Source of the DNA: Candidatus Falkowiibacteriota bacterium
GTDB lineage: Bacteria; Patescibacteriota; Patescibacteriia; Patescibacteriales; UBA12465
Assembly (NCBI GenBank): GCA_009995495.1
Contig: JAACPL010000010.1
Location: 1-41,910, forward strand
Direction: 5' to 3'
Length of the DNA stretch: 41,910 bases
A model generated the notes under the pieces. It worked only from the letters and a program-made list of their open reading frames with translations, did no database searches and had not been told where the DNA came from. The position numbers were made by a program, and so were the translations under genes. Positions 25,658 to 35,312 of the stretch are shown piece after piece; the stretch's first letter is position 1, and each line of letters begins with the position of its first letter.

Positions 25658-26818
25658 ATGGCTTTACGGAAAATAATGAATAAACTCAATATTTTTGCTA
25701 GCAATGAGGATGGCCATAAACCTGATAAAAGTTTAATCACGGCGATTTTAATATTATTATTTTTTGGTTTGGTGGCTCTTTTTAGCGCCTCCTCAGTTAT
25801 TGCTTATCAAGACTTTGGTAAAACTTATCATTATGTTGGTCGTCAACTTTTATTTGTTTTGTTTTCTTTAGGTTTATTTTTTTTGGTATCAAAAATAAAT
25901 TATCTTTGGTGGAAAAAATTTGCCTCTTTTTTTCTTTTCTTTTCAATTTTTCTCCTAATTTTAGTTTTTGTTCCTGGCTTGAAATCGGATTACGGCACGG
26001 CGCATAGTTGGATTAATGTTTTTGGCTTATCTTTACAGCCATCGGAGCTGGTTAAGCTTTCTTTTTTAATTTACTTATCGACTTGGATGGAAGCGAAAAA
26101 AGCCCATGTTGGTAGTTTAAGTGGCGGAGTTTTACCTTTTATTTTTATTTTAGGGCTTATTAGTTTTTTGATGATTTCTCAGCCTGACATGGGGACACTC
26201 TTTATTATTATTTCTTCTTCTATTGCCTCTTTTTTTGTTGGCGGCGGTAAGATGACACATATTTTTGCGGCTGGTTTTTTAGGTATAGTTTTAATTTATC
26301 TGATGGTTAGTTTTGGCTCATCTTATCAAAGCGAGCGCTTTGCCTGTTTAAAGGACCCTTCTTATAGTTCACAAGATAAATGTTATCAAATTAATCAAGC
26401 GTTAATTGCGGTTGGTTCTGGTGGTTTATTCGGACGAGGTTTAGGCGAAAGTCGCCAGAAGTTTATGTATTTGCCTGAGGTTTGGGGGGACGCAATTTTT
26501 CCAGTTATTGCTGAAGAACTTGGCTTTGTCTTTAGCTCCTTACTTATCTTCCTTTACCTCTTTATTTTTTGGCGAGGCCTGCTTATTGCTAAAAATTCTC
26601 CAAACCTTTATAGTGGAGCTTTAGCGACAGGAATTATTACTTGGCTTGCAGTTCAGACATTTTTAAATATTGGTGGGATGATAAATTTAATTCCTATGAC
26701 CGGAGTCCCCTTACCACTTATTTCTTCTGGCGGATCATCAATTTTATCAAGCCTGCTTGCCCTAGGAATTTTAATTAACATTAGTAAATATACTAAAGAA
26801 TATGGACAAAGACGATAA
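25658..26818 (+). CDS. ftsW: FtsW/RodA/SpoVE-family peptidoglycan polymerase
   Basis: LQPSELVKLSFLIYLSTWM, QPDMGTLFIII, GSGGLFGRGLGESRQKFMYLPEVWGDAIFPVIAEELGF, PMTGVPLPLISSGGSSIL. Confidence 0.9.
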   Translation: MALRKIMNKLNIFASNEDGHKPDKSLITAILILLFFGLVALFSASSVIAYQDFGKTYHYVGRQLLFVLFSLGLFFLVSKINYLWWKKFASFFLFFSIFLLILVFVPGLKSDYGTAHSWINVFGLSLQPSELVKLSFLIYLSTWMEAKKAHVGSLSGGVLPFIFILGLISFLMISQPDMGTLFIIISSSIASFFVGGGKMTHIFAAGFLGIVLIYLMVSFGSSYQSERFACLKDPSYSSQDKCYQINQALIAVGSGGLFGRGLGESRQKFMYLPEVWGDAIFPVIAEELGFVFSSLLIFLYLFIFWRGLLIAKNSPNLYSGALATGIITWLAVQTFLNIGGMINLIPMTGVPLPLISSGGSSILSSLLALGILINISKYTKEYGQRR

Positions 26819-27962
26819 AAAGGAAACGGATAAAATCATGCTTTCCGGTGGTGGGAGTGGTGGTCCAGTGATTCCCTTACTTGAAATAACGAAAGAGCTT
26901 CGTCATTTAAAACCAGAGCTTGATTTTGTTTTTGTTGGTACTGAAGACGGACCAGAAAAAGAAATGGTGGAAAATTTTGGTAATTTACGCTTTTTATCTT
27001 TGCCAGCCGGCAAGTTTCGTCGTTACTTTAGTTTAAAAAATTTTTCCGATATTTTTCTAATTTTTTCTGCTTTTTTTAAAGCCTTTCCTTTACTTAGAAA
27101 AGAAAAACCTAGTTTAGTTATTTCAGTTGGTAGTTTTGCTAGCGTGCCTTTAATTTATGCGGCGTTTTTTTTAAGAATTCCTATTATAATTCACCAACAA
27201 GATGTCAGACCGGGTTTAGCTAACAGATTAATGGCGCCTTGTGCTAAAATAATTACCGCGGTTTTTGAAAAAACTTTAGTTGATTATGGACCCAAAGCTG
27301 TTCTTACGGGCAATCCGATTAGCATTTCGGAAAAATTTGCTGAATTTGATGATGCTCTAAAGCCAATATTAGAAGGAGATAAGCCTTTAATCTTAATTTT
27401 AGGAGGAGGAACCGGCGCGGTTGCTATTAATAAACTCGTACAAGATGCAAAATCTGAATTATTAAATTTTTGTAATATCATTCATATAACTGGTAAGAAT
27501 AAAGGTGATTTAAAAAGCACGATTGATTCTGAAAAAACTGTAAAAGAAGAAGATAAGTATGAGGATGTATCCAAGGGGATTTATTTAGCCTGGGAGCTGA
27601 TAAATCACAATCAATTATTAGCTATCATGGATAGATCTAAACTCGTTGTTTCTCGTTGTGGCTTAGCAACTTTAACTGAAATATCGGCTCTTAAGAAAGC
27701 TTCAATTTTAATTCCTATGCCTCATAGTCATCAGGAAGATAATGCTAATATTTTTTCTAGGGCTGAGGCAGCGCTAGTTTTGTCACAAAATAGTTTAAAA
27801 GCAGAAAGTTTTAGTCAGGAAATAAAAAAACTTTTGAATGATCAAGAAGCTTTGAGAACTTATGCTAATAACGCCTATAATATTATGGAAAAAGGAGCGG
27901 CTGAAAAAATTTCTAAGATAATTTTAGAACTGATTAAAAAAGATGATAAACAACTACTCTAA
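26802..27962 (+). CDS. murG: UDP-GlcNAc--undecaprenyl-PP-MurNAc-pentapeptide GlcNAc transferase, divergent
   Basis: MLSGGGSGGPVIPLLEI, HQQDVRPGLANRLMAP, VLTGNPI, LILGGGTGAVAINKLV, SRCGLATLTEI; between ftsW and murC. Confidence 0.88.
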   Translation: MDKDDKKETDKIMLSGGGSGGPVIPLLEITKELRHLKPELDFVFVGTEDGPEKEMVENFGNLRFLSLPAGKFRRYFSLKNFSDIFLIFSAFFKAFPLLRKEKPSLVISVGSFASVPLIYAAFFLRIPIIIHQQDVRPGLANRLMAPCAKIITAVFEKTLVDYGPKAVLTGNPISISEKFAEFDDALKPILEGDKPLILILGGGTGAVAINKLVQDAKSELLNFCNIIHITGKNKGDLKSTIDSEKTVKEEDKYEDVSKGIYLAWELINHNQLLAIMDRSKLVVSRCGLATLTEISALKKASILIPMPHSHQEDNANIFSRAEAALVLSQNSLKAESFSQEIKKLLNDQEALRTYANNAYNIMEKGAAEKISKIILELIKKDDKQLL

Positions 27963-27976
27963 TTGCTAATACTTTT

Positions 27977-29398
27977 ATGATAAAAAATTCTTTAAAAATT
28001 AAAAAACAAAAGGTATATTTTATTGGCATCAAAGGTGTTGGCATGACGATGCTTGCTCAATTTTTAAAAGCGAAAGGGATTGATATTTCGGGTTCAGATA
28101 TTTCCGAATCCTTTTTAACTGATAAGGTTTTGCGTGATGCTAAAATTAAAGTTTATCCTGGTTTTAATCCAAAAAATATTGCCAGGGATGCGGATTTAAT
28201 TGTCTATTCAAGTGCTTATAATGATAAAACCAATCTTGAGCTCAACTATATTAAAAATAATCCAGAACTTTTTTCGAAAGTTAAAATTTTTAGTTACGCC
28301 GAGTCTTTAGGAGCGGTCTTTAATACTTATCAAGGAATTTCTGTTTGCGGTAGTCACGGAAAAACGACAACTTCGGCTTGGCTTGGTTATGTTTTAGCTG
28401 CGGCTGGTAAGAGTCCGAATGTTTTAGTTGGTTCAAGAGTTCCTCAATTTAAGGGCAGCATGCTTCTTGGCTCTTCTAAAATTTTTGTAGCAGAAACTGA
28501 TGAGTATCAGAATAAGCTCCAATTTTTTAAACCATTTGGCGTTTTATTAAATAATATTGAGTTTGATCATCCTGACTTCTTTAAAGACGAGGCTGCTTAT
28601 ATTAAGGTTTTTCGCGATTTTGTTAAGAAGATTCCTGAAGAAGGTTTTTTAGTAGTAGATAATAGTGACAAAAAAGTTAAACGAGTAGCTCAAGCTTCTA
28701 AATCTAAAGTTATTAGTTATGATTTAAAAAATGAAAATGTTGTTAATTATTTTGCTTACGATTTGAAAATTAAAGGAGCTAATCAAGTGTTTAAAGTAAA
28801 TAATTTAGGTGAATTTAAAATTAAACTTTTTGGTCGCCATAATGTTAAAAATGCTTTAGCAGTAATCGCAGCGGCTCGTGAATTGGGAGTTTCTTTAGTT
28901 AAGATAAAAACCGCTCTCGCTTCTTTTAAAGGAACGGAAAGACGAGCACAAATTTTAGGAAAGTATAAAGAGGCAATAATTATTGATGATTACGCCCATC
29001 ATCCAACCGAAGTTAAAGCGACTTTAAAAGCTTTGCGAGAGTTTTATAAAAATAGAAATATTATTACTGTTTTTCATCCCCACACTTTTACTAGAACTAA
29101 AGCGTTATTTAAAGATTTTAGCACTAGTTTTTCTGATACCGACGAGTTAATAATTTTAAATATTTATGGTTCGGCTCGCGAAGAGCAGGGCGGGGTAACT
29201 AGTGCTGAATTAGTTCAAGCGATAAAAGATGGTGATACAAAGAAGGGGATTAAACGACCCTTGAGAAATATCGAAACAATTCCTAAAGTAGCTGATTATC
29301 TGCGGGGAAAAATAACAAAAAAAGACTTAGTAGTTTTAATGGGAGCGGGTGATGTTTTTCGTGTTTGGGATTTTTTAAAAGTTAAGAATAAAAAATAA
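27977..29398 (+). CDS. murC: UDP-N-acetylmuramate--L-alanine ligase
   Basis: VYFIGIKGVGMTMLAQFLKAKG, SGSDISES, GSHGKTTTSAWL, DDYAHHPTEVKATLKA, FHPHTFTRTK. Confidence 0.95.
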   Translation: MIKNSLKIKKQKVYFIGIKGVGMTMLAQFLKAKGIDISGSDISESFLTDKVLRDAKIKVYPGFNPKNIARDADLIVYSSAYNDKTNLELNYIKNNPELFSKVKIFSYAESLGAVFNTYQGISVCGSHGKTTTSAWLGYVLAAAGKSPNVLVGSRVPQFKGSMLLGSSKIFVAETDEYQNKLQFFKPFGVLLNNIEFDHPDFFKDEAAYIKVFRDFVKKIPEEGFLVVDNSDKKVKRVAQASKSKVISYDLKNENVVNYFAYDLKIKGANQVFKVNNLGEFKIKLFGRHNVKNALAVIAAARELGVSLVKIKTALASFKGTERRAQILGKYKEAIIIDDYAHHPTEVKATLKALREFYKNRNIITVFHPHTFTRTKALFKDFSTSFSDTDELIILNIYGSAREEQGGVTSAELVQAIKDGDTKKGIKRPLRNIETIPKVADYLRGKITKKDLVVLMGAGDVFRVWDFLKVKNKK

Positions 29399-29399
29399 A

Positions 29400-31190
29400 A
29401 TGACAGAAATTAATTTAGAACAACTTGAAGAGCCAAATAAATCCTGGCTGGCGTTCTGGCGAGATTTTTTTAAACTTTTAAGCCAATTTAAAAGGTTCTT
29501 TTTTATTATCCTTTCTTTTCTTTTTTTAACTACAACCTTAACAATTGTTAAGCCTTATATTCTAAAGTTAGTAATTGATGGCTTTTCCTCTTTTGAAGAA
29601 AAGGGCTTTAGCTATTTAATACTTTTATCGGTTTTATATTTAGCTAGCGATCAGTTTCGTTCGCTTATTAAATATTTTACCGATAGAAAAATTTTGCGTC
29701 TAGCGGTTGAGGTTGAATATTTTCTTAACATGAAAGCTCAGGAGAAACTTATTTATCTCAATCTTGGTTATCACGAAAAAGAAAATACTGGCTCTAAGAT
29801 AATTAAAATTGAAAGAGGGATTAGCAAAATTGGTCATTTTTTAGAAAGTATTTTTTGGGAGGTGGCGCCAACAATTCTTCAATTTATTTTTACTATTGTC
29901 GCTTTATTTTATGCTGATTGGCGTATTGGTTTGTCATTTATATTTTTTGCCCCCTTGTTTATTGCTATTACCTATTTTTCTAATAAAAGAATGTATCCGG
30001 TGAGAAAGGCGATTTTTTCAGACTACGAAAAAGCGAGTGGCAAGATGACGCAAACGATTATTAATATTAACGCCGTTCAGTCCTTTACTCAAGAAAAAAA
30101 TGAATTAAATTCTTTTGGTTTAATTAGAAAAAAGGTTAAAGATAATGAGGATAAACAGTGGGGCTGGATGATGAAAGTTGGTTTGGGGAGAAATTTAATT
30201 GTTGATATTGGTCGTGCTTCAGTGCTTTTTTTGGGTGCCTATTTAGTTTTTAAGGGTTCAATGGGAATTGGTTCTTTAATTTTTGCTTTTACTTTAAGTG
30301 AGATGGCTTATTCTTCTTTATATAGTTTGTCCCGTTTTTATGACCGAATTGAAGAGGGGCGAGAAGGGGTTAGTCGTTTAATAACTTTGTTTGACACTGA
30401 TGACGGGATGAAATTAAAAAAGAACGGCTTAAAACCAAAAAAGATTGAGGGGGAAATAGAGTTTGAAAATTTATCTTTTTCTTATGGCGATAATAAATTA
30501 TCTGCTTTAAGTGAGGTTAATTTAAAAATAATTTCTGGAAGCATGACCGCTTTAATTGGACCCTCTGGCGGCGGTAAGACAACAATTGCTCGTTTAATTT
30601 ATCGTCATTATGATCCACAAAAGGGCAGAGTTTTGTTAGATGGAAAAGATTTGCGTGATTATGACTTAAGAGCTTTTAGAAAATTTTTTGCTATCGTTCC
30701 TCAAGAAGTTGAACTTTTTGATTTAACAGTGGCCGAAAATATTGCTTATGCTAAACCAGACGCTTCTTTAGAAGAAATAAAGGCGGTGGCGAGAATTGCT
30801 AATGCTGATGGTTTTATAAATAATTTAGAAAAAGGCTACGATTCTTTAGTCGGCGAGAGGGGAATTAAGCTTTCTGGCGGACAAAGACAAAGAATTGGTA
30901 TTGCCAGAGCAATCTTAGCGAATCCGCGTTTCATCATTTTTGATGAGGCGACCTCTAGTTTGGATAGCGAAAGCGAAAGATTAATTCAGGCGGCGATTAA
31001 AAAAATAAGTCGGGGGCGAACGATGATAGTTATTGCTCATAGATTAAGCACCATTAGACAGGCGGACAAGATAATTGTTTTGGAAAAAGGTAAAATAGTT
31101 GAAGAGGGAAACCATGTTGAACTTAGTATGGCAGAAAGCGGACTTTATGCTAAACTATTAAAGCTACAGACGGGCGGAGATTTAAGATAA
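29400..31190 (+). CDS. ABC transporter, fused permease-ATPase (MsbA type)
   Basis: Six-TM domain then GPSGGGKTTIARLI, LSGGQRQRIGIARAILANPRFIIFDEATSSLD. Confidence 0.94.
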   Translation: MTEINLEQLEEPNKSWLAFWRDFFKLLSQFKRFFFIILSFLFLTTTLTIVKPYILKLVIDGFSSFEEKGFSYLILLSVLYLASDQFRSLIKYFTDRKILRLAVEVEYFLNMKAQEKLIYLNLGYHEKENTGSKIIKIERGISKIGHFLESIFWEVAPTILQFIFTIVALFYADWRIGLSFIFFAPLFIAITYFSNKRMYPVRKAIFSDYEKASGKMTQTIININAVQSFTQEKNELNSFGLIRKKVKDNEDKQWGWMMKVGLGRNLIVDIGRASVLFLGAYLVFKGSMGIGSLIFAFTLSEMAYSSLYSLSRFYDRIEEGREGVSRLITLFDTDDGMKLKKNGLKPKKIEGEIEFENLSFSYGDNKLSALSEVNLKIISGSMTALIGPSGGGKTTIARLIYRHYDPQKGRVLLDGKDLRDYDLRAFRKFFAIVPQEVELFDLTVAENIAYAKPDASLEEIKAVARIANADGFINNLEKGYDSLVGERGIKLSGGQRQRIGIARAILANPRFIIFDEATSSLDSESERLIQAAIKKISRGRTMIVIAHRLSTIRQADKIIVLEKGKIVEEGNHVELSMAESGLYAKLLKLQTGGDLR

Positions 31191-31194
31191 AAAT

Positions 31195-32217
31195 ATGTTA
31201 AAAATTTTTAAAAAACATGACTTAGCACCTTATTTAACGATGAAGGTTGGAGCGAAGGCGGAATATTTCGCGGTTTTAAAAAATAAGGCTGACTTTTTTG
31301 AAGCTCTTGATTTTGCTAAGAAAAAGTCTTTGCCAATTTTTATTTTAGGCGGAGGTTCTAATACGGTTATTGTAAAAAATATTAAAGCTCTAGTTTTGAA
31401 AAATAAGATAGAGGGTAAGAAAATTAAAAAAGAAAATTCGCGGGAAATTTATTTAGAAGTTATGTCAGGCGAGTCTTGGATGCGACTTGTTAATTATTCT
31501 GTTTCTCAGGGTTTTTATGGTTTAGAAAATTTAGCTTCAATTTATGGCACAGTTGGGGCGGCCCCGATTCAAAATATTGGTGCTTATGGGGCGGAGTTTT
31601 CCCAAGTTTTTGACTCTTTAATTGCTTATGATTTAAAAACAGGGAGGGAAAAAATATTTAGCGCTAAGGAATGTGAGCTCGGCTACCGCGATAGTATTTT
31701 TAAAAGAAAAGCTAAGGGAAAATATTTTATTTATTCGCTGGTTTTAAAATTAAAGAAAAAAGCAAAATTAAATTTAAGCTACGGAGCGATCGGTGAAGAG
31801 ATGAAAAAAAGAGGCATTAAAAACCCAGAACCGAAAGATGTGGCTCAAGTTGTTCATCAAATAAGAAGCTCAAAACTTCCTAATCCAGCCGTGCTTCCTA
31901 ATTCTGGTTCGTTTTTCAAGAATCCGGAAATAAAAAATAGTGTTTTTTTGAACTTACAAAAAACTTATCCCGAAATTCCATTTTTTACTTCGGCCAAAAA
32001 GGGGATGATAAAAATTCCAGCTGGCTGGTTGATTGAAAAAGCTGGATTTAAAGGGAAAGTGTTTGGTCCGGTCGGAATGTATGAGTGGCAAGCACTTATT
32101 TTAGTAAATTATGGTGGAGCTAAGGCTTGGGATATCGTCAAAATGATTGAACGAGTTAAAAAAGAGGTAAAAAAGCGCTTTGCTATTGATTTAGAGGCTG
32201 AAGTTAATATAATATAA
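31195..32217 (+). CDS. murB: UDP-N-acetylenolpyruvoylglucosamine reductase
   Basis: ILGGGSNTVI, IYGTVGAAPIQNIGAYGAE, NSGSFFKNP, IPAGWLIEKAGFKG. Confidence 0.94.
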   Translation: MLKIFKKHDLAPYLTMKVGAKAEYFAVLKNKADFFEALDFAKKKSLPIFILGGGSNTVIVKNIKALVLKNKIEGKKIKKENSREIYLEVMSGESWMRLVNYSVSQGFYGLENLASIYGTVGAAPIQNIGAYGAEFSQVFDSLIAYDLKTGREKIFSAKECELGYRDSIFKRKAKGKYFIYSLVLKLKKKAKLNLSYGAIGEEMKKRGIKNPEPKDVAQVVHQIRSSKLPNPAVLPNSGSFFKNPEIKNSVFLNLQKTYPEIPFFTSAKKGMIKIPAGWLIEKAGFKGKVFGPVGMYEWQALILVNYGGAKAWDIVKMIERVKKEVKKRFAIDLEAEVNII

Positions 32218-32219
32218 GA

Positions 32220-32325
32220 AGTAACTATGCTTTTTCTGCGCTTAGATGATGTCTGTGGCAAAATCTCGCCAAAGCTCGATTTTCCTCTACGAAATCATAT
32301 ACGCTCAACATAAAGCATAATTACT
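32220..32325. repeat. 106-bp imperfect palindrome (MITE-like or structured RNA)
   Basis: Ends AGTAACTATGCTTT (32220-32233) / AAAGCATAATTACT (32312-32325), 13/14 complementary; nested partial TGCGCTTAGATGAT/ATCATATACGCTCA and AAAATC/GATTTT. Confidence 0.6.
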
Positions 32326-32338
32326 AAAACATTATAAT

Positions 32339-34249
32339 ATGAATTCAAATAAATTAAGACAATTATATTTAGATTTTTTTAAGGAAAAGGCTCATGCTGT
32401 TATTTCTGGAGCTTCTTTAATTCCGGAAAATGATCCAACAGTTTTATTTACAACCGCGGGCATGCATCCGCTTGTGCCTTATTTGCTTGGCGAGAAGCAT
32501 CCAGCTGGAAGGCGTTTAACTAGTGCCCAAAAATGTATTAGAACAGGTGATATTGAGGAGGTTGGTGACAGAACCCATCACACCTTTTTTGAAATGAGGG
32601 GGAATTGGTCTTTAGGAGATTATTTTAAAAAAGATTCAATTAATTATAGCTGGGAGTTTTTAACTTCAACTCAGTGGCTTGGACTTGATAAGAATCGCTT
32701 AGCCATTTCTGTTTTTGAAGGCGATGAAGACGCTGGCTTTGACAAGGATGCCTATAATATTTGGGCGGAAATTTTTGAAGCCAATAATTTACCCTTAGAA
32801 CGAATTGCTAAATTGCCGAAAAAAAATAATTGGTGGGGCATAGAGAGCGGTGGACCCTGTGGACCTGATACGGAAATTTTTTATTGGACAGGGGATGCTA
32901 ATAATATTCCTGGAAGCTTTAATGATGATAATGATTTTTGGGTTGAAATCTGGAACAATGTTTTCATGGAGTATAATAAGAAAGCTGATGGAACTTTTGA
33001 AATTTTGAGTCAAAAAAATGTTGATACGGGGCTAGGTCTAGAAAGAGTTAGTGCTATTTTAAGTGGTTTTGATGATAATTATCTTTCCGATTTATTTTGG
33101 CCTTTAATAGAAAAGATGGAAAATTTGAGCGGACGAAAATATAATGAGAGCGAGGAGATAAAAAACTCAATGCGCATTATTTCTGATCATGTAAAGGCGG
33201 CGGTAATGATTATTACTGATCCAAGGGGGGTAGCGCCTTCAAATACAGATCAAGGCTATGTTGTTAGAAGACTGATAAGAAGAGCTATTCGTTACGGTCG
33301 TCAATTAGAAATAAAGTCAGAACTTTGGCTTAAAGAATTAGCAGAAATCGTTCTTGATATTTATGGCGATGTTTATTCTGAGTTAAAAGAAAATAAAGAA
33401 TTTTTATTTGAGAATTTAAACAAGGAACAAATTAAATTTGAAAGAACTTTAGAAAAGGGGTTACAAATTTTAAGCACTCAGATGATTGCCCATGATAAAA
33501 TTAGAGGAGAAAAAGTTATGATTAATAAAATAGATAATATAGATGGAGATCCAGGTTTTATTCCTAGCGAAATTAATGGGACTTGGTTGTTTAATCTTTA
33601 TCAAAGCTTTGGTTTTCCTTTAGAATTATCAATCGAGGAAATAAAAAAAATGAGACCCAGTCAATGGATTGACGAAGAAAAAATTAAAAAAGAATTTACT
33701 GAGGAACTTAAAAAACATCAAGAACTTTCTCGAACTGCTTCGGCTGGAAAATTTAAAGGTGGTTTAGCTGATGCCAGCGAAGATACGGTTAAACTTCATA
33801 CTGCCGCTCATTTACTTTTAGCCGCCTTAAGAAAAGTTTTAGGCGGTCACGTTACGCAAAAGGGAAGTAATATTACAGCCGAGCGTTTGCGCTTTGATTT
33901 TTCTCATCCGGAAAAAGTGAGTCCTGAACAAATTGCTGAAATTGAGAATATTGTTAACCAAGCGATAAGAAATAATTATCAAGTTGTGTGCGAGGAGATG
34001 CCGCTTAAAGAAGCTAAGGCTAGGGGAGCAATGGGCGTTTTTGAATCTAAATACGGAGAACAAGTTAAAGTCTATACAGTCGGTCATTTAAAAGAAGGCT
34101 CTAACAATGATTTTAACCAAATTTTTTCTAGTGAAATCTGTGGCGGGCCTCATGTAAAAAATACTTTAATATTAGGTAATTTTAAAGTTAAGAAAGAGGA
34201 GGCCTCTAGTTCTGGTATAAGGAGAATTAAGGCAATTTTGGAAAATTAA
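32339..34249 (+). CDS. alaS: Alanyl-tRNA synthetase, lacking the C-terminal C-Ala domain
   Basis: LRQLYLDFFKEKAHAVISGASLIP, EMRGNWSLGDYFKK, GGPCGPDTEIF, editing motifs HTAAHLLLAALR and CGGPHV; ends at SSSGIRRIKAILEN. Confidence 0.93.
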   Translation: MNSNKLRQLYLDFFKEKAHAVISGASLIPENDPTVLFTTAGMHPLVPYLLGEKHPAGRRLTSAQKCIRTGDIEEVGDRTHHTFFEMRGNWSLGDYFKKDSINYSWEFLTSTQWLGLDKNRLAISVFEGDEDAGFDKDAYNIWAEIFEANNLPLERIAKLPKKNNWWGIESGGPCGPDTEIFYWTGDANNIPGSFNDDNDFWVEIWNNVFMEYNKKADGTFEILSQKNVDTGLGLERVSAILSGFDDNYLSDLFWPLIEKMENLSGRKYNESEEIKNSMRIISDHVKAAVMIITDPRGVAPSNTDQGYVVRRLIRRAIRYGRQLEIKSELWLKELAEIVLDIYGDVYSELKENKEFLFENLNKEQIKFERTLEKGLQILSTQMIAHDKIRGEKVMINKIDNIDGDPGFIPSEINGTWLFNLYQSFGFPLELSIEEIKKMRPSQWIDEEKIKKEFTEELKKHQELSRTASAGKFKGGLADASEDTVKLHTAAHLLLAALRKVLGGHVTQKGSNITAERLRFDFSHPEKVSPEQIAEIENIVNQAIRNNYQVVCEEMPLKEAKARGAMGVFESKYGEQVKVYTVGHLKEGSNNDFNQIFSSEICGGPHVKNTLILGNFKVKKEEASSSGIRRIKAILEN

Positions 34250-34258
34250 TTAAAACTA

Positions 34259-34287
34259 TTGACAAGTCAAGAACTTATCTCTATAAT
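34259..34287 (+). promoter_or_regulatory. Full-consensus sigma70-type promoter of the infA / ribosomal protein operon
   Basis: TTGACA (34259-34264), 17-nt spacer, TATAAT (34282-34287). Confidence 0.82.
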
Positions 34288-34336
34288 TAATTTGTAAGAA
34301 AAATTATAAATAATAATTTATTAGTTTTTAAAGAAT

Positions 34337-34372
34337 TTTGATAAAGCAAAATTGTTTTTATCAAATTTTTTT
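34337..34372 (+). promoter_or_regulatory. Hairpin plus U7 in the infA leader (possible attenuator)
   Basis: TTTGATAAA (34337-34345)/TTTATCAAA (34357-34365) followed by TTTTTTT, 6 nt before the ATG at 34379. Confidence 0.5.
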
Positions 34373-34378
34373 GTGTTA

Positions 34379-34636
34379 ATGTCAAAAGAAAAAAATAACA
34401 AAAGCGATAACACCGAAACTCTCAATGCTAAGGATTTTATTGAGATGCAGGGAGAAGTGGTGGAGCTTATGCCTGCGGCTAGTTTTAAGGTTGCCCTAGA
34501 AAATGGACACGAGATTTTAGCTCATTTATCCGGCAAAATGCGGATGAATAAGATAAGACTTCTTCCGGGTGATAGGGTTAGACTTCAAATAAGCCCATAT
34601 GACCTAACTAAAGGCCGCATAACTTATCGTCTCTAA
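34379..34636 (+). CDS. infA: Translation initiation factor IF-1
   Basis: [68 protein letters not shown] at 34379 preferred over the TTG at 34352. Confidence 0.95.
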   Translation: MSKEKNNKSDNTETLNAKDFIEMQGEVVELMPAASFKVALENGHEILAHLSGKMRMNKIRLLPGDRVRLQISPYDLTKGRITYRL

Positions 34637-34666
34637 GCAGGGATAAATTTTTAAATTTTTCTTGGA

Positions 34667-34712
34667 AGAACAGAGGCTTGTCTAGTCTTTTGTTTAATTT
34701 CAGCTCTGTTCT
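34667..34712 (+). promoter_or_regulatory. Hairpin between infA and rpmJ
   Basis: AGAACAGAG(G)CT pairs with AGCTCTGTTCT, 11 bp with one bulge, followed by GTTTTC. Confidence 0.5.
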
Positions 34713-34743
34713 GTTTTCGAATAAATAATGTAAATTTTGAATT

Positions 34744-34857
34744 ATGAAAGTAAAAGCAAGTGCTAAAAAAATCTGTAAAGATTGTAAAGTTGTTAGAAGA
34801 AAAGGAAGAGTACATGTTATTTGTGCTAATCCAAAACATAAACAAAGACAAGGTTAG
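34744..34857 (+). CDS. rpmJ: 50S ribosomal protein L36 (not in the ORF track)
   Basis: [37 protein letters not shown], between infA and rpsM. Confidence 0.97.
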   Translation: MKVKASAKKICKDCKVVRRKGRVHVICANPKHKQRQG

Positions 34858-34881
34858 AAACCCTAAAGTTTTATAATATCT

Positions 34882-35277
34882 ATGGCAGTAAGAATCGCGG
34901 GGATAAATATCCCAAATGACAAAAGAGTTGAAATCGCTTTAACCTATATCTACGGAATAGGAAAAGTTAAATCAAATAGAATCTTAGCTGAAGCTAAGGT
35001 TAATAGAGACACACGCGTTAATGACCTTAAAGAAGAAGAGGCTAATCTTTTGCGTGAAATCATTGAAAAAAAGAATTTAGTTGAAGGTGATCTTCGTCGC
35101 GATATCCAAAGTAATATTAAAAGATTGAAAGAAATTGGTTGCTACCGCGGAACTCGTCACACTAAAAGATTGCCAGCCAGAGGTCAAAGAACTAAGACTA
35201 ATAGCCGTACTGTTAGAGGTAATAAGCGTTTAACCATGGGTAGCGGTAAGTCCAAGGCTGGATTACAGAAAACTTAA
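34882..35277 (+). CDS. rpsM: 30S ribosomal protein S13
   Basis: [32 protein letters not shown]...[28 protein letters not shown]. Confidence 0.97.
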   Translation: MAVRIAGINIPNDKRVEIALTYIYGIGKVKSNRILAEAKVNRDTRVNDLKEEEANLLREIIEKKNLVEGDLRRDIQSNIKRLKEIGCYRGTRHTKRLPARGQRTKTNSRTVRGNKRLTMGSGKSKAGLQKT

Positions 35278-35312
35278 AGTATAATTCAACAAAAATTTAA
35301 AGATTTTAAAAT

